The position numbers and the translations under genes are program-made. Source: Trichomonas vaginalis G3 (Eukaryota > Parabasalia > Trichomonadida > Trichomonadidae). From it: a DNA stretch of 64,000 bases. The notes below the pieces were generated by a model. That model was not told where the DNA came from. It was given only the letters and a program-made list of their open reading frames with translations, and did not search any database. The stretch spans positions 13,714,392 through 13,778,391 of the forward strand of contig NC_067203.1 of the NCBI RefSeq assembly GCF_026262505.1. The letters run 5' to 3'. Within the stretch, counting starts at the first letter, position 1. Each line of letters begins with the position of its first letter. Of the stretch, positions 9,819 to 18,254 are shown one piece after another.

Positions 9819-10616
9819 ATGTCAGATTTTTCATTTAAATATAACAAGAAAATGACCTCAAACATAATCAAGAATTCCTGTTTAGCGATTGTAGATTCAA
9901 TAATATCATATCCATCATGCATTTATTGGCTTGCAACGCTATCAATTCTTATTCTTTATCTCTATTCGTTCAGTACCTTCTTACGTAGAAGTCCGATTTT
10001 AAAATTTCCGTTTATTTTCGATCTCATGGTTTTCAGCGTTACAAAAATTAACTTTAGAATTCAAGCTTATCTCTCAACTATTTTAACTATTTTCAACTTT
10101 TTCTATTTACAGAAATACTATCGTCTTTCACATAACCACTCAAGCTCCGAAATCAAGCAGAGGCTAAATGCGTATTTAATCGTTTTAGCCGTTTCCGATA
10201 TTGTATATATGGTCTCGTTTTACTTCATGTGCTTCATCGACATTAAGCAGCATCCAATCTACCAAGGCGTTTTTTCAATACTATTCTTCTTAACTCACCC
10301 ATTTATCCATTTAATTCCAAAAGGAATCGTCAGATTAAGACATGTTAATCGATCTTTGTACGGGTATTCTCTCATTAATACTGCAATCCTATTAACAATT
10401 ATTGGCTCTCCAATTTTAATTTACGCAAGATTTTTCAACAAAAAAGACTCAATCTCATGGGTAGTATCCGGCGCTTTATTTACTTTTGCTTATTTACTTA
10501 ATGGCTTAAGTTTCATATTTGACGCCATAACTGTCCTTGGACACAGATTTATCCGCTTTTACTTGTACTTCCCTCAAGAAAAGGCAAAACATACTCGTCG
10601 TGTTGTTGTTGTTTAG
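9819..10616 (+). CDS. Six-TM membrane protein, possibly Frag1/DRAM/Sfk1-like
   Basis: The 265-residue protein has about six hydrophobic helices: YWLATLSILILYLYSF, a segment around LSTILTIFNFFYL, LIVLAVSDIVYMVSFYFM, GVFSILFFLTHPFIHLI, LINTAILLTIIGSPILIY and GALFTFAYLLNGLSFIF. The arrangement and length recall the Frag1/DRAM/Sfk1 group (PGAP2-like proteins of the endomembrane system), but no diagnostic motif allows a firm call. The C-terminus is basic (KAKHTRRVVVV) and probably cytosolic. The frame is open from a TTG at 9804; the ATG at 9819 is the likely start. Its start is about 480 bp downstream of the foldback element. A generic multi-pass transporter or GPCR-like protein is an alternative. 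Confidence 0.4.
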   Translation: MSDFSFKYNKKMTSNIIKNSCLAIVDSIISYPSCIYWLATLSILILYLYSFSTFLRRSPILKFPFIFDLMVFSVTKINFRIQAYLSTILTIFNFFYLQKYYRLSHNHSSSEIKQRLNAYLIVLAVSDIVYMVSFYFMCFIDIKQHPIYQGVFSILFFLTHPFIHLIPKGIVRLRHVNRSLYGYSLINTAILLTIIGSPILIYARFFNKKDSISWVVSGALFTFAYLLNGLSFIFDAITVLGHRFIRFYLYFPQEKAKHTRRVVVV

Positions 10617-10839
10617 AGTAAACTTGTTTGTTATTTTTTCGGTTTTAAAATGATCAATAACTTTTTTAAATTGCTTAAAGAGATCGACAATCAACAAATA
10701 ATAGTCTACCTTCTTCTTTTTCTTCTGAAATTAGACTATTAAAAAGAATTATTATAAGTGAAAAGTCTCAACACTCTTTTAAAAAACTGTTTAAAAATGG
10801 ACTTTATATTGAAATAGTGAGGAGACTAAAAATCACCAC

Positions 10840-10886
10840 AGACTATTTCAGAGGATTGAGTTGTCACTCAATCCTCTGAAAAGTCT
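10840..10886. repeat. 20-bp hairpin with 6-nt loop
   Basis: AGACTATTTCAGAGGATTGAG (10840-10860) and CTCAATCCTCTGAAAAGTCT (10867-10886) pair along 20 bases with one extra A in the left arm; the loop is TTGTCA. A weaker inverted pair (AGTCTCAACACT at about 10767, AGTGAGGAGACT at about 10817) lies just upstream. The cluster lies 220 bp after the stop of the six-TM gene and may be a small foldback element. Confidence 0.8.
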
Positions 10887-11030
10887 GAGATAATTTACAA
10901 AATTATTCTTTAGAGTTATCGAATAAAATATCAAAAATCATATTACCTTGCATTGCAGATGCAAGTTTCGAAGTTGGATTCACGAGGCATTACAACGTAA
11001 ACTATTCATTTTTAATATGAGACTGTTTAT

Positions 11031-11133
11031 TTTTGAGAAGTTTACATATATTTTTGAGAAATTTATGGTGTCACGCTTTTCGTAACGCCAGGCCTTTGAA
11101 TTTTTTTTTCATGACACCGTAAACTTCTCAAAA
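11031..11133. repeat. Inverted repeat abutting the ankyrin pseudogene stop
   Basis: TTTTGAGAAATTTATGGTGTCA (11052-11073, two mismatches) pairs with the segment at 11112-11133. A second partial copy, TTTTGAGAAGTTTAC at 11031-11045, matches that right arm perfectly over 15 bases. The right arm ends one base from the stop codon of the ankyrin pseudogene at 11135. Two left arms competing for one right arm suggests a duplicated terminal repeat. Confidence 0.7.
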
Positions 11134-11134
11134 A

Positions 11135-12330
11135 TCAAAGTAAATATTGCAATAATTCCTGGTTGTTATTTGATGAGGGGGTACATCCATCTTTGTCTTT
11201 AGCATTGATATCTGCTCCATTTGAAATAAGAATTTCGGTTGTTTCTTTGCTACCATCTATGGCTGCCCAATGAAGAGGGGTGGATCCATCTTTGTTTTTA
11301 GCATTGATATCTGCTCCATTTGAAATAAGAATTTCGGCTGTTTCTTTGTTATTATTCCCAGCTGCATAATGAAGAGGGGTACATCCATCTTCGTCTTTAG
11401 CATTGATATCTGCGCCTTTTGAAATAAGATATTCTAAAAGTGATGAAAGATGGAAACTGGGGGAATAAACAAAACATGTGTTGATATCATATGTTTGGTC
11501 CAAATAAACTAAAAATGATTGGAGATTATTGTATTGAGAGCACAATTCTAAATCAATTTTTATGTTGTGTTCATTCATCAAAAACGTGACAAAATCAATA
11601 TTGTGTGATATAATTGCATATTTCATGCATTTGTTATCTGGTATTTGTACTTTCAAGCATTCATTCATAATGTCTGGATTTCCACCCAAAAACGAATATC
11701 TAAGACAATTTGGAGTTATTATTGATTGAAATTTCGTTCTTAAAAACTGAAAATATTCATAAGATCCATGATAACAACATAGTTCAAGTAACGAAATACC
11801 TCCTTTTGAAAATGGATATAAATCACTATCTAATTTTTGTTTTTTATCAAATCCTTCTCTTTCTGTAAAGGTTATCAATGATATTTTGTCATCATCCATA
11901 ATAGATCTGTGAATTGTTTTTTGTTCGTGAATATCAGCTGTATAATGAGAATCTTCAAAATCGTTAAAATTTTTTCCCCGTTTTCATCTAATACTATACT
12001 GTATTCTTTGTAGAAAAAGTAATTAAAAACTTTGTTGATTTCGTTGACCTGACTTAGATGGTATTCGTCAACAATTTATTTGGCAATCGCTAAATATGAC
12101 TTCATGTAGCGGTTTTTATAAATTGAAACTTGGGATATTTTATTGACAATTTCACCAGGCGAAATATGATAAGAGTCAATCAGGTTTTGTTTGATTTTTT
12201 TGTAAATTGCGTTTAATTTTTCTTCGTCATTTGTTTTCAGCCTGTACAAAGCATTGTAGACATCATTGTATCCTGTTAAAATCTCCATCAAATTGTCATA
12301 ATGAGTTTGGTTAATTTCTCCCTTGGACAT
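11135..12330 (-). pseudogene. Ankyrin-repeat protein (DUF3447 type), broken
   Basis: The gene has the layout of the other ankyrin genes here: an alpha-helical N-terminal domain (YNDVYNALYRLKTNDEEKL...), the central DUF3447-like region (LLELCCYHGSYEYFQFL, AIISHNIDFVTFLMNEH, YNNLQSFLVYLDQT), then about three ankyrin repeats of the ISNGADINAKDKDGCTPLH form. It is split by one in-frame TAA just after LAIAK (about 12076-12078), where paralogues have an ordinary codon in LAFTIFNEYH. A one-base slip in an A run near 11978 also breaks the frame between ENGEK and the part resuming before SIMDDDKISL. The ankyrin region is short compared with paralogues and ends in NNNQELLQYLL. The ATG is at 12330, and the MITE at 12368 sits 28 bp beyond it, in the promoter position. 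Probably dead. Confidence 0.8.
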
Positions 12331-12357
12331 CAACCAAAAATTTTAAATGTCGTACTT

Positions 12358-13029
12358 TTACATAAATGAGTGCGGGACAAATTTGCCAAGTGTCACTTTT
12401 CAATAACCCTAAATTACGCTTTTCTAATTTTTTTTAAAAATAACCTTAAATTATATTTGAAGAAATTATGTCTATGATATATGTTTTATGCTAGAATCTT
12501 GGAGTTTTCATGCACTACACAAGAGCTCCAAGGTTCCAAAAGTGAATGCTCAATAGCAATTATAGAGATGTACCTTTTCAAAATGACTTTTACTGATTAA
12601 ATTTAATCAATAGAAGACATTTTGAAAAGGTACCTCTACAATTAGATATACAAGAGATTCAAAGCTTCATTTCAGATAGATTTGAAACTTTGAAACTCTT
12701 GGTAGATTTTGAGTGAATGCTGACAATCATCTTTGAGAAGGTTTTCTTAAAGAAAACCTTCTCAAAGAGGTTTCTCAGGAGCTCTGAGGCTCCCTTTCGT
12801 AATGATTGGGAGCCTTGGGGCTCCTGAGACGAAGAATGGCTTCGCCGAATCTTTGATCAGCAGAGGCCAAATGAAAAGGCCTCTGCTGATTGATTCTCAG
12901 GAGCCCTGAGGCTCCCTTTCGTAATGATTGGGAGCCTTGGGGCCCCTGCAGCAGAGTATCGCTCCGCTCCATTAATTTTTTTTAAAAAAAGTGCCGTGTG
13001 GCAAATTTGTCCTGTTCCCTTACATAAAT
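12358..13029 (-). mobile_element. Multi-hairpin MITE, copy 1 (with 10-bp target duplication)
   Basis: The element itself is 12368-13019 (652 bp), flanked by the direct repeat TTACATAAAT at 12358-12367 and 13020-13029. Ends are inverted: GAGTGCGGGACAAATTTGCC on the left; the right end reads GGGAACAGGACAAATTTGCC on the opposite strand. There is no transposase frame. The interior is a string of hairpins: 12498-12532 (CTTGGAG/CTCCAAG), 12563-12638 (long imperfect stem around TACCTTTTCAAAATG), 12731-12767 (perfect 18-bp palindrome), 12773-12829 (GC-rich AGGCTCCC/GGGAGCCT), 12856-12890 (ATCAGCAGAGGCC stem) and 12896-12955 (second GC-rich copy). The terminal repeats match those of the MULE at 2519, so it is probably a non-autonomous MULE derivative. 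Orientation is set opposite to copy 2. Confidence 0.88.
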
Positions 13030-13158
13030 TTCGTTTTCAAAAGAAGAACTATATTCTAATAATGGTTTGTTTCATCAACGGTTACTCCACAGATACTATG
13101 AAATTTTGCTGAATTCTTTTTTCCATTCATGGGTTAGTTTAATCACTTCTTTAAATAG

Positions 13159-13471
13159 TTATTAAGTTCTTCGTCTTTCTTTCGTTTTGAAGCTTTGGAG
13201 ATCTTTTTAGCGGATTTTAAGGTATAATTTGTCATGAACACTCTATTTTCTGCAATCATATTTTCAATCGTCCTTACTTGATCTTTAAGACATCGATTTT
13301 CTCACATTAATTTATTTATGTTATCATCATCTTGAGTTTGAACTAAATTTTGAGCACTTGGAGCTGGTTTGAGGATTATTGACTTAATAGATTCCTTATT
13401 AGAATTAAATGCAGATTTTTTCATTAAACTTTCATACGATTTGTATTCTTTTCTTTCAGTATTTTGTCATG
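13159..13471 (-). pseudogene. Truncated duplicate of the coiled-coil gene at 57.6-58.5 kb
   Basis: About 313 bp are nearly the same as 57641-57953, the C-terminal third of the intact coiled-coil gene on the same strand, differing at roughly one base in fifteen to twenty. The copy begins at TTATTAAGTTCTTCG beside the stop-codon end of the source and ends where the source continues with the EQTRQNNERK region. In the copy a TGA replaces the Gly codon of LMGENR. It has no start and is certainly non-functional. It lies 130 bp from the end of MITE copy 1. Confidence 0.88.
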
Positions 13472-13610
13472 TTTTCAATTAACAAATACATTTACTGTAT
13501 GATGCACAATCTATGCAAGCATTATTATATTCTATTTTTTTACCATTCAAAAATTAGATTTAACATGAATAAACACAATATTTAGTATTACAAACAATAA
13601 TATGCATAAA

Positions 13611-16244
13611 TTAGCCAAAGTATTCTTCTACAGAACGTATAATTCTCGTTAAATTTTTATCATTTTTCTGAAGTTGGTTTGATAAAAGGACACAACACTG
13701 ATATGCAGCTGCTTCGCACTTTTCAGTGTTTTCACATAGTTTTTCATAGCTATCTATCAAAGAAGCAGCAATTCTAAGCACAATTTCGAAATCAAATGAT
13801 TTGCAATGAGAAACGATGGTCAGCATTGAAATGGCAACCGTTTCTCTATCGTTTTCATCGTCACTTTGGGAATAAACTTCGAAAAGAGGTAAAAGTTCAT
13901 CAATTTTTTTTGGATCAAAAATTGAAAGAATTGACCAAATTCTGACGGAGTAAATATGATCATCAAATGGGAATATTGCTTTAACTCTCTCTACAATATC
14001 ATTTGAAACGATATCTCTGAATTCTAACAAAATATTATATAATTTTTCTGAAATTTTGTTGAAAAGTTTGTTTTTCTTTGGTTTATCTTCATCAAACTTG
14101 ATAAAGTTCTCACACACCGTAACAAACAAACCTAAAAATTCAGGATTTTTCTGATTTTTCGCAATTTTTTCCAAAACACGTAATAAATCCTTTTGACATA
14201 GTCTGGAAGCACATGTTTGATATACAGTCTCTCTAAAGAAATTGCAAATTAAGTCAATTTCTCCATATTTCGTTAGAGATTTCAAAATTTGAGTTCCTAA
14301 AGAGTTTAAATCCTTAAAGAATGATTTCATTGCATTAACAGCAACAGTCATGACTGATTCAACATCGTAAATAGTCTTATCTTTTTTGATAATAATTTTG
14401 AAAATTTTCAGAGCGGAAAGAATGTCATTTTTCAGATCTTCATCATACTCAAATGCGAGTCCATCAGATTCTAAGATGATTTTATTCTTTGCAACATCAT
14501 TTTCGCCAAGAGGCAACAAATTTGTTCCTGCAACCTTCAAAATGAAGTTATAATATGGAGAACTATCTTCTACATAATCAGATAGAACATTCATTTCTAC
14601 TGCTGCATTGATTATTTCAAGAATTTCAGCTCTAGTGAATTCATCAAAATTAATTGAGTTAAAAGAATCAACAAACGTATCCATTATAGGCACTGCTTTG
14701 CAATACTTATAAATATCAAGTATAATCTGAGTTCCATCATTGAAAAATTCAGAATTTTGTAAAGATCCAATAATAATGCTTTCAAATTCATTAAAAACAT
14801 CCAGAAAATTCGCTTTTAGGTTCTTAACAATCTTATCAATGAGATTCAAAGCCGGATGAACCAGAATTTGGTATTGAATTGCATTTTGAATTAAAGAAGT
14901 CAGTTCTGCTATTGTGGGGACAGATGGATTGCCTGTTTGTGATATTTGTACTTTAACAGCGTCGAGAGTGTTAATTAAAACTTCTTCATCTTGAATTGTT
15001 GAAGAAAACTGAATTAGAAGGTCGAGAAATGCTTCTGAATAACTACTGATTTTCTTGTTCTCTATTTGAAGGAATTCCAAAGCAGCATTTTGTAAAAATT
15101 TGTTATCTGTTGATAAAGCACTAGAAATTACATCGAAAATCACTTCTATATTATCTTCAATGCATTTTGCTTCATTTACACTAAGTTCCGTCAAAAGGGA
15201 AATTCCCAAAAAGTGACACACAGGTTCACTTTTTTGTAAATTTTTTTCTACTTCAGAATAAATTGAAGAATTTAACTCTTCATCAGCCGCATAGCATATT
15301 ATATCTGATATCAACAATATGCAGTCTTGTATAAGCTCACTTTCGTCCGGATTTGGCTCAGTTAAAATTGTATTTATCGAGATAATTATCAAATCTTGTT
15401 CAAAAACTCTTATACTATCTAAATCTCTATATATAATCGATTGAATGAAGATGCATGCAGTTGATCTGACACCATAATCTAATGTTTGGTTGCTTAATAC
15501 CTGAGTTAAGAAAGAAATTAAATTTGGAAAGAACTCTGAAAAAATTTCTGGTCCTTCTAGATATATATCATTTATGTAAGATATAAATGACTTCAGTTTG
15601 TCAATTGGAATAGTGTTAATTTGCGAAATAATTGTGTTTGAAAATTGAATCAAATCTTCATTGTGAGTTTTACCCCATATGATCTGTAACAGATATAGGG
15701 TTCCTTCGTAGGCATAATCGTATGGTTGAACTATGTATTCTGAAATGATTTCACAAGCAGTTGAATAAAATTGGTTAATTTCGATTTTATCAAGCTTGAT
15801 TGCCCATGAAAGAGTAATTAATATTGTTTTTACTGCTCTTTTATTATCATTCTGTAGAAAACTGAGAAGATATTGGATAGGATTGTCCAATGAATCGACT
15901 AAATAGTAAACAAATATCCGAGAAAATATATGCAGTGGTAAGTCATCATAATTATTGATAATATTTGGGGTATTGATGATAATTGATGAAATTTGTGAAA
16001 ATATATTATTTAAATCTGAAATCTTTTCTTTGTAAATAGCTGCGTTTTTATGTGATATTAGAGATGATATTAACGTTAAGCTTCCTTTCTGATATGATTT
16101 ATCCGATAACATAGAATTCAGATATTCGAAGCACAAAATCGGGTTATTCAAAGCAAAATCATGAAATTCTGCTTCACATTTCTCTCTATCCTGAAAATTT
16201 CCAAGCATATTATTAAAAATGTGCTGAAAATAATCGAAATTCAT
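13611..16244 (-). CDS. Importin-beta/HEAT-repeat protein (karyopherin-like)
   Basis: The 877-residue protein is built almost wholly of paired amphipathic helices of about 40 residues, as in HEAT-repeat karyopherins that carry proteins through the nuclear pore. The N-terminal YFQHIFNNMLGNFQDREKCEAEF...ALNNPILCFEYL resembles the start of importin-beta family proteins, where helices contact Ran. Sequence and order of features recall the 1009-residue importin-like gene at 18.3-21.3 kb on the same strand, but this protein is shorter and more divergent, with no obvious acidic loop. The open frame extends upstream to a GTG at 16292; the ATG at 16244 fits the homology better. A cargo cannot be named. 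Other HEAT proteins (cohesin loader, TOG-like) are possible alternatives. Confidence 0.6.
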   Translation of the reverse strand: MNFDYFQHIFNNMLGNFQDREKCEAEFHDFALNNPILCFEYLNSMLSDKSYQKGSLTLISSLISHKNAAIYKEKISDLNNIFSQISSIIINTPNIINNYDDLPLHIFSRIFVYYLVDSLDNPIQYLLSFLQNDNKRAVKTILITLSWAIKLDKIEINQFYSTACEIISEYIVQPYDYAYEGTLYLLQIIWGKTHNEDLIQFSNTIISQINTIPIDKLKSFISYINDIYLEGPEIFSEFFPNLISFLTQVLSNQTLDYGVRSTACIFIQSIIYRDLDSIRVFEQDLIIISINTILTEPNPDESELIQDCILLISDIICYAADEELNSSIYSEVEKNLQKSEPVCHFLGISLLTELSVNEAKCIEDNIEVIFDVISSALSTDNKFLQNAALEFLQIENKKISSYSEAFLDLLIQFSSTIQDEEVLINTLDAVKVQISQTGNPSVPTIAELTSLIQNAIQYQILVHPALNLIDKIVKNLKANFLDVFNEFESIIIGSLQNSEFFNDGTQIILDIYKYCKAVPIMDTFVDSFNSINFDEFTRAEILEIINAAVEMNVLSDYVEDSSPYYNFILKVAGTNLLPLGENDVAKNKIILESDGLAFEYDEDLKNDILSALKIFKIIIKKDKTIYDVESVMTVAVNAMKSFFKDLNSLGTQILKSLTKYGEIDLICNFFRETVYQTCASRLCQKDLLRVLEKIAKNQKNPEFLGLFVTVCENFIKFDEDKPKKNKLFNKISEKLYNILLEFRDIVSNDIVERVKAIFPFDDHIYSVRIWSILSIFDPKKIDELLPLFEVYSQSDDENDRETVAISMLTIVSHCKSFDFEIVLRIAASLIDSYEKLCENTEKCEAAAYQCCVLLSNQLQKNDKNLTRIIRSVEEYFG

Positions 16245-17102
16245 ACAAGAAACAAATCCGTGAAGAGAAAAATATTTTTTTCCATTCCACACAAAATGGC
16301 CGAGTGCAATTTACAGTATACTTGAATCTTTACACATCTGCATTGAGCTTTCATGTTCCAAATGGTCAATCATCATATACATTGAGATATTATTTTTAGT
16401 TTTTCAATTCTTATAACCCATTATTACTAATCCCGATGCTTTCAGGAAATAAAACAACACAGCTATTAGATCTGGGCGACATTTCATAAACCTAATATTG
16501 ACTCACTTTAATCTTGATTTATTTCTCAGAATATTAAGAATACAAATGAACAAATAGTTATACATTAATGTTATGATATTACATATATGAATTGGAAAAT
16601 GCGACTATGAAAAATGTAAGACTCAATTACCAACATTCTGAACAATTTGTTATACTTTCATTACAGAATCGTTTTCTATGTATTTGTAAATCAATACCTC
16701 TTGTTTCCCAAAGATCTAAGTTTTTTTCCATTTGTGATCTATCGACTACACTATTTAGTAATGTCATCATGAGTATGCTATTTTACTAATAAATAAACTG
16801 ACAACGAAATGGACATATTACAAAAATGTCGATTCTAAGAAAAAAGTCTAAATGCATCAACGACTAACTTTTTTCCCCATTTTCAGAACAAAAATTTAAC
16901 ATTATTTTCAATAACAATACTATTCATTCATATCATATTTGGTAAATTGTCAATATTTTTCAAAACTTTTTTTTTGCCTAAAAATTATAAACATTATTTC
17001 ATTACATTTACTATAAGTTATTATCACTTTATTTTATTTTCTATAAATGTTTCAATTTAAGGCTATTAAATTTGTGAAGGAGTCGTATGTTTATTTTCAG
17101 AA
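16245..17102. other. Divergent intergenic region
   Basis: About 860 bp of AT-rich DNA lies between the divergent HEAT and Myb-like genes. Both promoters must lie here. A 65-codon open stretch at 16592-16789 starts at TTG, has no recognisable features and is judged chance. No RNA gene or repeat was seen. Confidence 0.5.
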
Positions 17103-17670
17103 ATGATTAACCCTTCGAAGGGTGAAGCGCCATTTCCTTTCAGACAAAGATAAGGAAATCATTGATATATTGTATGAAAGAAAAATGGATCCTTCAGCAA
17201 TTGCAGAGGCAATAAGTCACACACCTAGACAAATCAAAGATTATATAAAATGTAAAAAGGAAAGTATAGAAAACAAGTTTTCATTTGAAGAAGATCAAAA
17301 ACTTATAGAGTTATACCAAAAGAATATTAGGAAAGCAGGCGAATTAGTAAAATATTTCCCCAATAAAGCGAGTTGGATGATCAGAAACAGAATAAAGTTG
17401 TTATTTCGAAGAAACCAGATAGGTCCAAACGCAACAACGATCACTTTTCGAATCGATAAAGAAAAAATTGAATCATCTATTATTCCTTTAGCAATTCCAC
17501 AATTGCTAATTTTAGATACTTCACACGTTAATTTGGAAGAGAAACCCAGCCAAAAGTTTTATTTTCCCTCATTGAATATGCCACAAAATCACGAAAATGA
17601 GAAACAATTCTCAATAACATATTCAACTAATGTAATTCCAAAATTTGAGTTGCCTGGAACAGATAAATAA
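17103..17670 (+). CDS. Myb-like DNA-binding protein, start uncertain
   Basis: The coding frame from about 17122 encodes two short helix-turn-helix repeats typical of trichomonad Myb proteins. One is around FLSDKDKEIIDILYERKMDPSAIAEAI...RQIKDYI, the other around FSFEEDQKLIELYQKN...WMIRNRIKLLFR, where the conserved aromatic is present in the last helix. After about residue 110 the protein is low in recognisable features. Within this frame there is no ATG before the first repeat; a TGA at 17104-17106 lies upstream. An ATG at 17103 does lie in another frame and reads MINPSKGEAP. A one-base shift near the GGG at 17120-17122 would join them, so the gene may be slightly broken, or translation may start at the internal ATG at about 17185 and lose part of repeat one. 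A transcription factor role is inferred from the family. Confidence 0.6.
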
Positions 17671-18254
17671 AAAATTTTCATGAATATTAATAAAATATTA
17701 GATTTGTATTTCATAATTAATATTTATTTTCATAGGAATTTCGCGAAAAATTTTTGTACCCAGAAATTGAGATGCAGTTTTTGGATTTTTTAAATTGTGT
17801 ACTTATGAAAATTGAGAGCTTTTTTGAAAAAGTGGAAATTCAAATAACTTTTTGTTTATAATAATGTACGCTCACAAAATAAGACAAACGATCTTGGCAA
17901 TCTAAATTTTATCATCTGATGAGTCATATATTCTGGTTCATTTTATTCTTCATAAGTGAATGACTTTTTTTTTGCAAAATATATTAGAGAAATTAAATGT
18001 CTTATCTTTTCTCGCCTTTTACAACTGTGATGTCCAATTTTTCTGACTTTGGACTAACTGTTCATCAAAATTCATTTTCAAAATATACTTTTAATCATAT
18101 TTTCCATAGTTTTTAAATTAAGAATCGGAGCCACTACTTGCTTTGCATATGAAATAAAGTGAAAAAACGAAGCGACCATAAATTATTTTGTAAATTTCGA
18201 AAAAAATAAAAAAATTTTAAATAAATAGTCTTTATATAAAAAAATATAAGTTCT
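17671..18254. other. Convergent intergenic region
   Basis: About 580 bp lies between the 3' ends of the Myb-like gene and the importin-like gene. TAAA next to each stop codon fits the trichomonad polyadenylation signal. The rest is AT-rich with no gene, RNA or repeat that could be supported. Confidence 0.45.

Noticed and set aside
11978-12078. Possibility that the TAA in the ankyrin gene is a reassigned or read-through codon
   Set aside because: Other genes here use TAA as a normal stop and a frameshift lies close by, so ordinary decay is simpler.
12775-13112. Short open frames in the MITE and at its border, and the equivalent at 21606-21803
   Set aside because: They are made by the GC-rich hairpins, read the same palindromes on both strands and have no protein features.
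13111-13135. TTTTCCATTCATGGGTTA also found at about 29861
   Set aside because: Only 18 bases shared with no extended similarity; not enough to call a repeat family.
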